Part shown: positions 18,757-27,912 of the stretch, one piece after another
How positions within the stretch are numbered: the stretch's first letter is position 1
How the letters are laid out: each line of letters opens with the position of its first letter
Assembly (NCBI RefSeq): GCF_015595035.1
Contig: NZ_JADNRN010000001.1
Coordinates: 1,818,040 to 1,882,039 of the forward strand
Source of the DNA: Marinibium conchae
GTDB taxonomy: Bacteria > Pseudomonadota > Gammaproteobacteria > Enterobacterales > Alteromonadaceae
Length of the DNA stretch: 64,000 bases
Direction of reading: 5' to 3'
Translations under genes and position numbers: made by a program
Notes under the pieces: model-generated
The model's input: only the letters and a program-made list of their open reading frames with translations
What the model was told of the DNA's origin: nothing
Databases searched by the model: none

Positions 18757-20112
18757 ATGCTAATAGATCAAGCTGACAACACTGAGGTTGAAAACTCACT
18801 CGACCCACTCACAGGCTTACCGAATAGAAGCTTTGGTTCAAAGCAAGCAAACGTAGTATGTAAAAAAGTGGGAATAGATAATGTAGGAGCGATGATCGTT
18901 GAATTAAGTCAATTTGGACAAATCAACGATAGCATGGGCCATCAGTTAGCCGACAAAATACTAAAACTAACCGCTAAACGCTTCAATAAACTTTTCCCTC
19001 ATGTTCTTTGCTTCTTTCGCTCGCACGGTGACCAATTCTGTTTGCTATTTGAACGCTCAACCGATATCGCATTCGAGCTCGAGCGACTGCTTGATTTTGT
19101 GCGCCGGCCTTTCGCAGTGCAAGGGCATGTTGTTATTTTGACCCTTAAAGTGGGTGTAGCAGAAAATTCACCCGATTTTGAAAGTGCTGACGAATTAATA
19201 TATGCCGCAGAACTAGCCTTGCATAAAAGCAAGCAAAGTTATGATCAAATCACTTATTACCAAGCTTCGATGGTAGGCCAAGCGAGAATAAAACATGAGG
19301 TAGGCAACGATCTTAGAGTATCAAGCTTAAATAATTCCAGTGAGCTTTATGCCGGACAGGCCAATAATGAATTTTACCTAGTTTATCAACCAATAGTTTC
19401 TTCCGTGAAAAAGAAGCTCGTGGCCTTTGAGGCACTTCTTCGTTGGCAACACCCAGAAAAAGGGTTAATGATGCCTGACATTTTCATCGAGACTGCAGAA
19501 GAAATCGGCACAATGCCGTTGCTTGGCAATTGGGTGATCAAGAAAGCATGTCACGATCTTCGCAAAATGATTGATAATAAGATCACCCCTAAGGATATTG
19601 GCGTGAGCGTTAACATTAGCTCAAGACAGTTTTTAGATAGTGATGCACTAATCAATACAGTAAAAATAGCGCTTAATGAAAACATGCTTCAAAAAGGACA
19701 ACTTCGATTAGAAATAAGAGAATCTGCTCAACTTGCGAATGTGATGCCTGCCGTTTTGCATGAACTTAAAGCCTTGGGTTGCAGTATTACGTTGGACGAC
19801 TTTGGGACAGGCTATTCGTCGATCGCACATCTAACTCACATGCCATTAGATTATGTAAAAATTGATCGTTCTTTCATCAAGCAATTAGATTCGAATAAAA
19901 AGAAAACCGCGGCGGTATCAAAACGGATCGCCGCTGCCATATACAGTTTGGCACAAGCACTAAATGTAAGCGTGATCACCGAAGGCGTTGAGACTAGACA
20001 ACAACTAGACATTGCAAATAAACTTAATGCCGACCTTATACAGGGTTTTTACTATTCAAAACCATTGAAAGAACAGGATGTTGCTCAATTTGTAAAAAAC
20101 TTTAAAGCTTAG
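18757..20112 (+). CDS. Degenerate GGDEF plus intact EAL protein, predicted c-di-GMP phosphodiesterase
   Basis: A 451-residue cytoplasmic protein without TM segments or N-terminal sensor domain. The GGDEF domain (about 17-170) begins with DPLTGLPNR, but its active loop reads SHGDQF at residues 89-94 in place of GGDEF, so cyclase activity is unlikely. The EAL domain (about 200-450) is intact: EALLRW from E225, a conserved Asn in SVNISSRQF, LEIRES, DDFGTGYSS, VKIDRSFI and TEGVET. It should hydrolyse c-di-GMP. A BLUF photoreceptor gene starts 12 bases after the stop, which suggests that sensory input comes from a separate light-sensing partner. Confidence 0.9.
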   Translation: MLIDQADNTEVENSLDPLTGLPNRSFGSKQANVVCKKVGIDNVGAMIVELSQFGQINDSMGHQLADKILKLTAKRFNKLFPHVLCFFRSHGDQFCLLFERSTDIAFELERLLDFVRRPFAVQGHVVILTLKVGVAENSPDFESADELIYAAELALHKSKQSYDQITYYQASMVGQARIKHEVGNDLRVSSLNNSSELYAGQANNEFYLVYQPIVSSVKKKLVAFEALLRWQHPEKGLMMPDIFIETAEEIGTMPLLGNWVIKKACHDLRKMIDNKITPKDIGVSVNISSRQFLDSDALINTVKIALNENMLQKGQLRLEIRESAQLANVMPAVLHELKALGCSITLDDFGTGYSSIAHLTHMPLDYVKIDRSFIKQLDSNKKKTAAVSKRIAAAIYSLAQALNVSVITEGVETRQQLDIANKLNADLIQGFYYSKPLKEQDVAQFVKNFKA

Positions 20113-20124
20113 TGAGAAAATAAC

Positions 20125-20556
20125 ATGCAAGATATGTATCGTATTACCTATATAAGTAAAAGCGAGGTAGCAGGAGACAAGGAAAGTGTGAAGGCACAGA
20201 TTGAATCAATACTGTCTTCTGCAACAAAAAACAATCCCGAACTCGGGATCACTGGCGCTCTTCTATATTCTGGTGGTTATTTTTGCCAAGTGATAGAAGG
20301 TGAAGAAGACAATATTGAGGAGTTGTACGAAACAATACAAATGGACCCTCGCCATTCTGATGTCACCATCCTAAATTATGAAGCTTGCGAGGGAAGAATA
20401 TTCACTGAGTGGGCAATGGCTTTTGCTGGTATTCAAGAATCCTTGAAATTTGACTTAGATGGAATAAAAGAAAATCCAAGCGAACTCAAGCTAAAGGAAA
20501 CTGGTAATTCGATTTTAGATACTCTTGAATCCTTGGTGATAAAGAAACAAAGCTAA
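20125..20556 (+). CDS. BLUF-domain blue-light sensor (stand-alone)
   Basis: A 143-residue FAD-binding BLUF protein. The photocycle residues are in place: Tyr9 (ITYIS), Asn36/37, Gln55 (FCQVIEG) and Trp96/Met98 (EWAM); PRHS near 75-78 and GITGALLY near 41-48 are also typical. About 40 extra residues after the BLUF core have no recognisable output domain. It lies 12 bases after the EAL gene, so it likely signals to that protein by contact. In E. coli, BLUF and a degenerate EAL domain are fused in one protein (BluF); here the parts are separate genes. Confidence 0.92.
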   Translation: MQDMYRITYISKSEVAGDKESVKAQIESILSSATKNNPELGITGALLYSGGYFCQVIEGEEDNIEELYETIQMDPRHSDVTILNYEACEGRIFTEWAMAFAGIQESLKFDLDGIKENPSELKLKETGNSILDTLESLVIKKQS

Positions 20557-20595
20557 CTTGTACTAGCTCCAACTCCTGAGCAACTTTTGCATCAA

Positions 20596-21087
20596 CTAAT
20601 TCTTCTTAGTTGGCTTCTGCTCAATAATCACGTCAGCATAACTACGAAGTTTGTCTTTCTTCCTAATTGCCGCAAAGGGGTCGGACGAGCTTTCGGTAGC
20701 TTCCCCTAATTCTTCGTTAGGCAACTTTTGCGCTTTGCGCTCCTCACTGTTTTCGCTTGAGGATAACGATGACTTCCATTGCAGTATTTTCTTCAGAGCA
20801 GAGTTGGATTGTTCTGATTCTAGCTCTTTTTGATGCTTTTTATGTTTATTGAAAAAGTGATTCGCCATCAAGAAAACAACGATACTCAAGGCCCAAACAG
20901 CCCATTTCACCGCGAAGGATAGCCCGACGTTGCCAGGAGTTTCCTGCCTATCGTTAAAGCGCAAGTAATCAAGGTGAACTTGACCCACCACAAAAATAAA
21001 AGCAATGAGTAGAATCAAGCTAAGAATGAAAAACTTATACTTCCTCCACAGCAAGCCTGACAAAATGATATTGATAATCTTATTCAT
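20596..21087 (-). CDS. Uncharacterised two-TM membrane protein
   Basis: A 163-residue protein I do not recognise. It has hydrophobic segments near residues 17-36 (FFILSLILLIAFIFVVG) and 62-82 (WAVWALSIVVFLMANHF), then a charged, serine-rich cytoplasmic tail of about 80 residues ending in KPTKKN. It follows the 75-residue ORF on the same strand by three bases, so the two form an operon. It converges with the BLUF gene, leaving 39 bases between. No catalytic motif is visible. Confidence 0.65.
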   Translation of the reverse strand: MNKIINIILSGLLWRKYKFFILSLILLIAFIFVVGQVHLDYLRFNDRQETPGNVGLSFAVKWAVWALSIVVFLMANHFFNKHKKHQKELESEQSNSALKKILQWKSSLSSSENSEERKAQKLPNEELGEATESSSDPFAAIRKKDKLRSYADVIIEQKPTKKN

Positions 21088-21090
21088 AAA

Positions 21091-21318
21091 TTAACCAAAA
21101 ATTCCAATACCTAATACGGCAAGCACAGCTAACACGCCTTTCTCTTTTATGGCAGAGTAAATTTTTTGTTCTTCTTCTTGAACAATCACCTCGAGCTGCT
21201 CTTCGCTGAAGTCTTCTGGACTCTTTTGCGCCAACACAATTCTTGTATTGGAGCGTTTTATCGCTTTTTCACGTATGGCATCTTTAAACTTTGCATTTAC
21301 TTTTGAAATTGGATTCAC
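21091..21318 (-). CDS. Small uncharacterised protein with C-terminal hydrophobic segment
   Basis: A 75-residue protein starting with GTG, chosen because a strong AGGGGAAG ribosome site lies directly upstream. The N-terminal ~50 residues are charged and helical (KAIKRSNTR, EEQLEVIVQEEEQK); the last ~15 are hydrophobic (GVLAVLAVLGIGIFG), resembling a tail anchor. It is transcribed with the two-TM protein that follows three bases later. I do not recognise the family. Confidence 0.65.
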   Translation of the reverse strand: MNPISKVNAKFKDAIREKAIKRSNTRIVLAQKSPEDFSEEQLEVIVQEEEQKIYSAIKEKGVLAVLAVLGIGIFG

Positions 21319-21515
21319 GACTTCCCCTTAACTATTTCATCTATTATACCTGCTTTTACGAGAATATCTGCAAAGCTTAGTTTCGAAATGTGTCACTCGA
21401 AACATATTCAATACGAGTCTTCGGTAGCCCTGAATATTTAACAGCTTGATGAACAATGAACTGTCAGAAAAACCATGCTATATTTTGCAATCTCGGTTCA
21501 TTTTTAGGCGATTCA

Positions 21516-22385
21516 ATGCTTCAAAGTATATTGGTAAATCACAAACTAACACGCTTTCGAGCGGCAATATTTGTTGCTATATGGCTTACACTTATTATCA
21601 CGTTTGCCTCGCCGGCAAAAGCTGCAGATGGCAATCCTAAGGTTTTAGAGCAATACATTTTTACACCCTCCGATGAGCCATTGGCACAAGCAAAACTGAC
21701 TCTTCAAAAAGCATCTGCAGAAAACAAATATGCATTGATTGTGCTCGGTGCACAGTGGTGTCACGACAGTCGTGGCTTAGCAGCGAGTTTTTCCGACGCA
21801 AAGATGCAGTCGATATTACAAACTCAATACCAAACACAATTTATTGATGTCGGCTTTTTAGAGGACCGTAGAATTATTACTGAATATTTAGGCTACCCCA
21901 CCTACTTCGCCACGCCAACCGTGTTGATTGTCGACCCGAACACAAAAACCTTAGTAAACATTGATACTTTAAATATTTGGCAAAATGCAGCGAGTGTGGA
22001 ACTTGATACCTTTTACAGGCAGTTTTCAAAATGGAGCATGAGTTCCGCTACAGCCAACAACCCCAGTTCGACGCCAATGGCACTTAGTAATACTTCTGAG
22101 TACGCACAAAGATTAGAGAAAGAGCAAAGCGCCAGACTTCAACAAGGCTATGCAATGCTTGGCCCTCTTTTAGCTGAGAGTACAACTAAAGGCCCAAATG
22201 CAAAGGCGAATCAAGAACGTTTCTTCGCCTTATGGGATGAAGTGAAGGCTTTTCGTATGGCATTGCAAAAAGACATTCATTTTCTTCGCAGCGCTGAACA
22301 TACAAGCTCCTCTTCGCAAAAGGCTGAAGAAAACATTAATGAGATCTATTCAAGACTAAAGCAAAGAAAATCATGGGAAGGATAA
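21516..22385 (+). CDS. Exported thioredoxin-like protein
   Basis: A 289-residue protein in this reading, with an N-terminal signal peptide ending near SPAKAA. The core has a thioredoxin-like strand ALIVLGAQWCHDSRG, with one cysteine at the position where thioredoxins carry CxxC, followed by a FLEDRRIITEYLGYPTYFATPTVLIVD segment resembling the cis-Pro region. A charged helical C-terminal half follows. A single-cysteine site argues against a classic disulfide oxidoreductase. An in-frame ATG at 21456 would lengthen the N-terminus by 20 residues; neither start has a strong ribosome site. The function is unknown. Confidence 0.65.
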   Translation: MLQSILVNHKLTRFRAAIFVAIWLTLIITFASPAKAADGNPKVLEQYIFTPSDEPLAQAKLTLQKASAENKYALIVLGAQWCHDSRGLAASFSDAKMQSILQTQYQTQFIDVGFLEDRRIITEYLGYPTYFATPTVLIVDPNTKTLVNIDTLNIWQNAASVELDTFYRQFSKWSMSSATANNPSSTPMALSNTSEYAQRLEKEQSARLQQGYAMLGPLLAESTTKGPNAKANQERFFALWDEVKAFRMALQKDIHFLRSAEHTSSSSQKAEENINEIYSRLKQRKSWEG

Positions 22386-22479
22386 GCGTTTTTTAAGGCT
22401 ATATGCATTTTTGGTATGGCTTAGAAAAACAAAGCGTATGAATCAAATGAATACCAAGCATTTATTGGGCTAGTAGTTG

Positions 22480-22508
22480 TTGATATTAGCCTCTTTATTG
22501 GATACCAT
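22480..22508 (+). promoter_or_regulatory. Possible his operon promoter
   Basis: TTGATA (22480-22485) and TACCAT (22503-22508) are spaced by 17 bases and lie about 30 bases before the his leader peptide start. They match sigma-70 boxes at five and four of six positions. Confidence 0.4.
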
Positions 22509-22536
22509 TCCACCACTTCGAAAAATTGAATTGAAA

Positions 22537-22581
22537 ATGACTATTACAAATTTCTGCCATCATCATCACGTAAACGCATAA
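22537..22581 (+). CDS. hisL: His operon leader peptide
   Basis: A 14-codon open frame encodes MTITNFCHHHHVNA, with four consecutive histidine codons, and ends at TAA 22579-22581. It sits about 60 bases before a strong terminator and 245 bases upstream of hisG. This is the hallmark of histidine attenuation as in enterobacterial hisL, where ribosome stalling at the His codons prevents terminator formation. The ribosome site is weak by eye (TTGAATTGAAA). Confidence 0.9.
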   Translation: MTITNFCHHHHVNA

Positions 22582-22598
22582 CCTTTCAGGTTCGTGCT

Positions 22599-22672
22599 GG
22601 AAGGGTATTGTTTCCTTTCCATGGCAATGAAGAAATTTGAAGCCCTCGGAAGGAAACTTTCGGGGGTTTTTT
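22599..22672 (+). promoter_or_regulatory. His attenuator: anti-antiterminator, antiterminator and terminator
   Basis: The terminator is a 10-pair stem, 22643-22652 with 22657-22666, closed by GAAA and followed by T6 (22667-22672). TTTCCTTTC at 22611-22619 can pair nine bases with GGAAGGAAA at 22648-22656 to form the antiterminator, which destroys the terminator. GGAAGGG at 22599-22605 can pair with CCTTTCC at 22614-22620 and so release the terminator. The three mutually exclusive helices plus the polyhistidine peptide make a complete attenuator. Confidence 0.88.
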
Positions 22673-22825
22673 GTTTGCTTTCAAGCTTGCTTTGGAAATG
22701 CAATACAACAAAAAATCGCTGCCTGCCGTATTGATATGGCGTTTGAGCTAAACACCTTAGCGACAAACAAAGGAAGTAGTAAGTAAACATACAAATATTA
22801 AGTATTTACGCAAAAAGGATAAGTA

Positions 22826-23725
22826 ATGAGCGATAGCAAAAGACTGAAAATAGCGATACAGAAGAAAGGTCGTTTGAGCGATGAGAGTATTTCTTTGTTA
22901 AAGGCAATTGGTATCAAGCTTCAAATAAGAGATCGACTTCTAATTGCTCATTCCACCAATCAACCTATTGATTTGCTGTTAGTTCGTGACGATGATATCC
23001 CAGGCCTTGTTATGGATGGCGTTGCCGATATGGGCTTTATAGGCGAAAACGAACTAGAAGAAAAGATGCTAGAGCGACAAGCTTCTGAACGTCCAGCTGA
23101 ATTTACCACACTTCGTCGTTTGGACTACGGAGGTTGCAGACTTTCCATCGCCATTCCAAATGAAATGAAATACGAAGGTAAGGGATCTCTAAATAATATC
23201 AAAGTAGCGACCACCTACCCTTATCTACTTGAGCGTTATTTCAGTGAAAATAACATTAATGCCCAAGCGGTAATGCTAACAGGCTCCGTTGAGGTAGCTC
23301 CTCGAGCTGGCGTAGCTGATGCCATTTGCGATTTAGTTTCCACCGGCGCAACACTAGAAGCAAATGGGTTAAAAGAGCAAGAAGTCATTTTTAAATCAAA
23401 AGCAGTGCTTATTCAAAAAGCACAGCCATTAAGCGATGAAAAGCAATCATTGGTGAATCGACTATTGCCAAGAATCGATGGTGTAATGCTAGCCAAAGAA
23501 AGCAAATACATTATGCTACATGCCCCGAAAGCCTACCTGGAACAAGTAAAAAGTCTGCTTCCAGGGGCAGAAAACCCAACGGTTCTTCCTTTGGCGGGCA
23601 ACAACGAAACAGTTGCTATTCATGTTGTTAGCACTGAAACCTTGTTCTGGGAAACGATGGAAAAACTGAAAGCTCTAGGATGTAGTTCAATCCTAGTTAT
23701 GCCAATCGAAAAAATGATGGGGTAG
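22826..23725 (+). CDS. hisG: ATP phosphoribosyltransferase, long form
   Basis: A 299-residue HisG, the first step of histidine biosynthesis (PRPP + ATP). [13 protein letters not shown] at the N-terminus and [28 protein letters not shown], the PRPP-loop region, are diagnostic. The length and the ~75-residue C-terminal ACT-like regulatory domain show the long HisG_L type, feedback-inhibited by histidine and not needing HisZ. It is followed by hisD three bases later. Confidence 0.97.
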   Translation: MSDSKRLKIAIQKKGRLSDESISLLKAIGIKLQIRDRLLIAHSTNQPIDLLLVRDDDIPGLVMDGVADMGFIGENELEEKMLERQASERPAEFTTLRRLDYGGCRLSIAIPNEMKYEGKGSLNNIKVATTYPYLLERYFSENNINAQAVMLTGSVEVAPRAGVADAICDLVSTGATLEANGLKEQEVIFKSKAVLIQKAQPLSDEKQSLVNRLLPRIDGVMLAKESKYIMLHAPKAYLEQVKSLLPGAENPTVLPLAGNNETVAIHVVSTETLFWETMEKLKALGCSSILVMPIEKMMG

Positions 23726-23728
23726 CAA

Positions 23729-25108
23729 ATGTCGTCGCAATCAATTATTGAATGGAACAAGCTAAATTCTGAGCAGAGAGAGGACGCTTTATCTCGACCT
23801 GCTATGAAAAATAGCGAACTTTTACGCGACACGGTAACAAAAATACTTAGCCAAGTTCGCGAAAAAAAAGATGCAGCTGTTCTCGATTACACCAGAGAAT
23901 TTGACGGTGCTTCTCTAACCAGTCTTCGAGCCGATTGCTCACTCATTGATAGCGCGGAAAGTGAAATATCACCAAAGGTGAAAAGCGCTATCGACACCGC
24001 CTATCACAATATTAAAACCTTTCACGAAGCGCAACGGCCACAGGACATTCGCATAGAAACAGCGCCTGGTGTTATTTGTGAACAAAAGCATGCGGCCCTT
24101 GAAAAGGTAGGCTTATACATTCCAGGCGGAAGTGCACCTTTGCCGTCTACCGTGCTCATGTTAGGGGTGTCTGCTCAAGTAGCCGGTTGTGAACTACCTA
24201 TACTTTGCACACCTCCATCTCCACAAGGGAAAATCGCTGCCGAAATAAGATATGCCGCCAAATTATGCGGTATTAGGCACATTTATCTTTGTGGTGGTGC
24301 TCAAGCTGTCACAGCAATGGCCTTTGGTACTGAAACGATACCTAAGGTTGATAAAATATTTGGCCCCGGCAATAGTTTTGTTACTGAGGCGAAGCAGCAA
24401 GTGAGCCAAGCACTTGGTGGTGCCGCCATTGATATGCCTGCCGGGCCGTCCGAGGTGTTGGTTATCGCTGACGCCCAGGCAAACCCAGCATTCGTGGCAG
24501 CAGACTTACTTTCGCAAGCCGAACACGGTGCAGACTCGCAAGCGGTATTGGTCTGCAACAGCGAAGCGCTTATCGAAAAAGTACAACAACAAGTGTTACT
24601 GCAACTCGCACAACTTTCGCGCCGTGATATTGCTGGGCAAGCAGTTAACCACAGCCGTTACATTTTAACCGACAGTATCGAGCAATCGGTGGAGGTGAGT
24701 AACGCCTATGCGCCCGAACACCTTATTGTGCAAACTGAAAATGCGCGAAGCCTCTTAGCAAGTTTGAAACATGCAGGCAGTATTTTTGTAGGTGCCTACT
24801 CACCCGAGTCAGCAGGCGATTACGCCAGTGGGACGAATCATGTTTTACCCACTTATGGTTACGCCCGAAATTACTCAAGCTTAGGTTTGTTAGACTTCAT
24901 GCGCAGATACACGGTGCAGGAACTCAGTAAAGCAGGCTTGGAAAACATCGGCGATGCTATTATGGACTTAGCCGATGCAGAAGGACTGGATGCCCACAGA
25001 AACGCAGTAAAAGTGCGACTTTCTGGTCTGAGTACCGACCCACTTCAGGATGATGCGAGCTCAAGTGCTAGCGCTGTCGTCAGTAACGAAATGGAAGCGA
25101 AGTCATGA
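23729..25108 (+). CDS. hisD: Histidinol dehydrogenase
   Basis: A 459-residue zinc-dependent NAD oxidoreductase catalysing the last two steps, histidinol to histidine. The YIPGGSAPLPSTVLML segment, the GGAQAVTAMAFGT to KIFGPGN signature and ASGTNHVLPT are all present. The end overlaps the hisC start by four bases (ATGA). It carries about 20 extra Ser/Ala/Asp residues at the C-terminus compared with E. coli HisD (434). Confidence 0.97.
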   Translation: MSSQSIIEWNKLNSEQREDALSRPAMKNSELLRDTVTKILSQVREKKDAAVLDYTREFDGASLTSLRADCSLIDSAESEISPKVKSAIDTAYHNIKTFHEAQRPQDIRIETAPGVICEQKHAALEKVGLYIPGGSAPLPSTVLMLGVSAQVAGCELPILCTPPSPQGKIAAEIRYAAKLCGIRHIYLCGGAQAVTAMAFGTETIPKVDKIFGPGNSFVTEAKQQVSQALGGAAIDMPAGPSEVLVIADAQANPAFVAADLLSQAEHGADSQAVLVCNSEALIEKVQQQVLLQLAQLSRRDIAGQAVNHSRYILTDSIEQSVEVSNAYAPEHLIVQTENARSLLASLKHAGSIFVGAYSPESAGDYASGTNHVLPTYGYARNYSSLGLLDFMRRYTVQELSKAGLENIGDAIMDLADAEGLDAHRNAVKVRLSGLSTDPLQDDASSSASAVVSNEMEAKS

Positions 25109-26199
25109 GTAATTGGCTAACTGAACTCACTGTTGATTATGTAAATGAGCTGAAGCCCTATGAATCGGCTAGGCGCTTATTCGCTGGCTCGGGCGCAGAT
25201 GCTGAACAAGTATGGATGAACGCAAATGAATCACCTTTCGCCGAAGAATACGGCATTGATGCTTCCGTGTTCAACCGCTATCCCGACTGCCAACCCGATA
25301 CTGTAATCAGCGCTTACTCAAGCTATGCTGGGCTTAACGCTGAGCAAACACTGGTTACTCGCGGGGCCGACGAGGGTATTGAATTAACCATTCGCGCCTT
25401 TTGTGAGCCAGGTAAAGACAGCATCTTAATTTGCCCTCCTACCTACGGTATGTATGCTATCAGCGCGCAGACCTTCAATGTGGGAGTGGAGTCGGCAACA
25501 TTAAATGCCGATTTTAGCCTGAATCTCAGCGATGTCCTTTCGAAGGTTGGTCAAGTTAAAGTGGTATTCATATGTTCACCTAACAACCCCACCGGAACAA
25601 GTGTGAAACGAGAAGACATCGTTAACGTGCTAGATGCTTATAAAGGTACTGCAATTGTTGTGGTTGACGAAGCATATATCGAGTTTGATATTAGCAATTC
25701 CCAAGCAGACTTACTTGCACAACACAGTAACTTGGTTATTCTTCGCACCTTGTCAAAAGCCTTCGGTTTAGCAGGCTTACGTTGTGGTTTCACCTTAGCA
25801 TCTGCTGAGATTATCACTACCTTGCTAAAGGTGATTGCGCCCTACCCAATCCCAGCGCCAGTTGCACAAATCGCAAGTGTTGCATTGAGCAATGAAGGCT
25901 TGGAAAAAACCAAAGGGCTTGTCGCTCTGCTTAAAAATGAGCTTGATGATCTGAGGGAAGCCTTGAGTCAACTAGGTGATATAGAGTGCATTGGCGATAT
26001 CAACGCCAACTTTGTACTCTTTCGAAGCCAACAAAAACAAGCTCTGATGGATTATTTGGTTGCGAATAAAGTACTCATTCGCGACCAATCAAAACAAGTG
26101 AATTTGCAACACTGCCTGCGTGCTAGTGTCGGTAGCAAAGAACAAAACAAAAAATTGATTGAATTAATAACGGCGTTTTTCGCCCAAGAGGCTAAGTAA
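25105..26199 (+). CDS. hisC: Histidinol-phosphate aminotransferase
   Basis: A 364-residue PLP-dependent aminotransferase. The Schiff-base lysine is K218 in [19 protein letters not shown] and DEAYIEF occur in the expected order before it. It converts imidazole acetol phosphate to histidinol phosphate with glutamate. Located in his order after hisD with a four-base overlap. Confidence 0.96.
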   Translation: MSNWLTELTVDYVNELKPYESARRLFAGSGADAEQVWMNANESPFAEEYGIDASVFNRYPDCQPDTVISAYSSYAGLNAEQTLVTRGADEGIELTIRAFCEPGKDSILICPPTYGMYAISAQTFNVGVESATLNADFSLNLSDVLSKVGQVKVVFICSPNNPTGTSVKREDIVNVLDAYKGTAIVVVDEAYIEFDISNSQADLLAQHSNLVILRTLSKAFGLAGLRCGFTLASAEIITTLLKVIAPYPIPAPVAQIASVALSNEGLEKTKGLVALLKNELDDLREALSQLGDIECIGDINANFVLFRSQQKQALMDYLVANKVLIRDQSKQVNLQHCLRASVGSKEQNKKLIELITAFFAQEAK

Positions 26200-26200
26200 G

Positions 26201-27271
26201 ATGAGTCAACAACCTATTCTATTTATCGACCGCGACGGTACTTTGGTAGAAGAGCCTGCGGTAGACAAGCAATTAGATAGCCTTGAAAAGCTAGTCTTCG
26301 AGCCTTTAGTGATCCCTGAGCTACTTAAATTACAAAACGCGGGCTTCCGTCTAGTGATGGTATCTAATCAAGACGGTTTAGGAACAGATTCCTTTCCTCG
26401 CGCCGATTTCGATGCACCACACAATGCCATGATGGCGGTATTTGAAAGCCAAGGAGTGCATTTTGATGATGTGCTTATTTGTCCTCACTTTGATGCCGAC
26501 AATTGTAGTTGCCGCAAGCCAAAACTCGGCTTAGTAAAAGACTACTTGCAGCAAGGTAAAATAGACTTTACTCGGTCATTCGTTATTGGTGATCGTGATA
26601 CCGATGTACAACTTGCCGAAAATATGGGCATTAAAGGCATAAAATATCACCCTGAAAACAATAATTGGCCATCAATCACGCGGCAGTTAACCGTTAATGA
26701 GCGCATAGCCGAAGTGGTTCGCACCACCAGCGAAACCGATATAAAAGTGACCGTAAATCTTGACAGCTCACAGAAGCCGGAAATACACACTGGATTAGGC
26801 TTTTTTGACCACATGCTCGACCAGATAGCAACCCATGGCGGCTTTTACCTTAAGGTGAGTGTTGATGGTGATTTGCACATCGACGACCACCATAGTGTTG
26901 AAGATACCGCTCTTGCTCTAGGGGAGTGCTTGAAGAAAGCCTTAGGCGACAAGCGCGGAATTGCGCGTTTTGGTTTCGCACTACCAATGGATGAATGCAG
27001 AGCAGAATGTATTATGGATATTTCAAATCGTCCACATTTGAAGTTTGATGCAGAATTTTCACGCGATGCTGTTGGTGATATGGCGACGGAAATGGTGCCT
27101 CACTTTTTCTACTCTATTGCGCAAACAATGGGCTTGAGCTTACACCTGTCAACAACGGAAGGAAACGCTCACCACCAAGTAGAGAGCCTATTTAAAGTGT
27201 TTGGTAGAGCGCTGCGACAAGCTATTACAAAGCAAGGCGATGCCCTGCCGAGTACCAAAGGAGCCCTGTAA
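26201..27271 (+). CDS. hisB: Bifunctional histidinol-phosphatase / IGP dehydratase
   Basis: A 356-residue fusion. The N-terminal HAD phosphatase (about 1-165) starts with DRDGTL and has the zinc-loop cysteines in [15 protein letters not shown]. The C-terminal imidazoleglycerol-phosphate dehydratase (about 168-356) has the metal-binding [15 protein letters not shown] motif and a second HH near HHQVESLFK. This matches the enterobacterial HisB fusion (355 residues). The hisH start overlaps its stop by one base. Confidence 0.97.
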   Translation: MSQQPILFIDRDGTLVEEPAVDKQLDSLEKLVFEPLVIPELLKLQNAGFRLVMVSNQDGLGTDSFPRADFDAPHNAMMAVFESQGVHFDDVLICPHFDADNCSCRKPKLGLVKDYLQQGKIDFTRSFVIGDRDTDVQLAENMGIKGIKYHPENNNWPSITRQLTVNERIAEVVRTTSETDIKVTVNLDSSQKPEIHTGLGFFDHMLDQIATHGGFYLKVSVDGDLHIDDHHSVEDTALALGECLKKALGDKRGIARFGFALPMDECRAECIMDISNRPHLKFDAEFSRDAVGDMATEMVPHFFYSIAQTMGLSLHLSTTEGNAHHQVESLFKVFGRALRQAITKQGDALPSTKGAL

Positions 27272-27903
27272 TGGCCAACTCTTTAGTCATCGTGAATACC
27301 GGTTGCGCTAACATTTCGTCGGTGAAGTTTGCCTTTGAACGTCTTGGCAGTAGCGTTGAAGTAAGTGACGATGTAACTATTATATCAAAAGCTCAGCGGG
27401 TACTCCTTCCAGGGGTAGGCTCTGCGCCAGCCGCAATGAAGAGTATTCGTAAAAAGCAACTGGTGGACTGTTTACGCTCACTTACGCAACCTACTTTAGG
27501 GGTATGTTTAGGCATGCAACTAATGGTGAATGACTCACAAGAGGGTGAATTTGGTAAAACCGAATTGACCGATTGCTTGGGGCTTATGCCGGGTCGAGTT
27601 CACCGCATGCAAGTAGGCAATCAGCGTCTTCCTCATATGGGCTGGAACAAAGTAAGCAGTAAGTACGACAACCCCCTATTTAAAGGTATTGGCGATGGTG
27701 AGCACTTTTATTTCGTGCACAGTTTCGCAGTTAACGAGTATGAGCATACACTAGCCACTTGTGAATACGGTAACAACGCCATTGAGCAAGAAAATAGCTT
27801 CTCTGCAGCCATTCATAAAAACAATTTTTTTGGTGTGCAATTTCATCCTGAACGCTCTAGCGATGCTGGCGCACATCTTCTTCAGAACTTTATTCAGTTG
27901 TAA
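27271..27903 (+). CDS. hisH: Imidazole glycerol phosphate synthase glutaminase subunit
   Basis: A 210-residue class I glutamine amidotransferase. The nucleophile cysteine lies in LGVCLGMQLM and the His/Glu pair in QFHPERSSDAG. It supplies ammonia to HisF, although hisF is separated from it here by hisA and an aminotransferase gene. Confidence 0.96.
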   Translation: MANSLVIVNTGCANISSVKFAFERLGSSVEVSDDVTIISKAQRVLLPGVGSAPAAMKSIRKKQLVDCLRSLTQPTLGVCLGMQLMVNDSQEGEFGKTELTDCLGLMPGRVHRMQVGNQRLPHMGWNKVSSKYDNPLFKGIGDGEHFYFVHSFAVNEYEHTLATCEYGNNAIEQENSFSAAIHKNNFFGVQFHPERSSDAGAHLLQNFIQL

Positions 27904-27912
27904 GGATACATC

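Larger units (their letters stand above)
22386..22825 (+). promoter_or_regulatory. Non-coding his control region
   Basis: These 440 bases carry the putative promoter, the leader peptide and the attenuator listed separately. The last 150 bases, between the terminator and hisG, hold no other structure I can support; the ribosome site AAAAAGGAT lies just before the hisG start at 22826. Confidence 0.75.
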
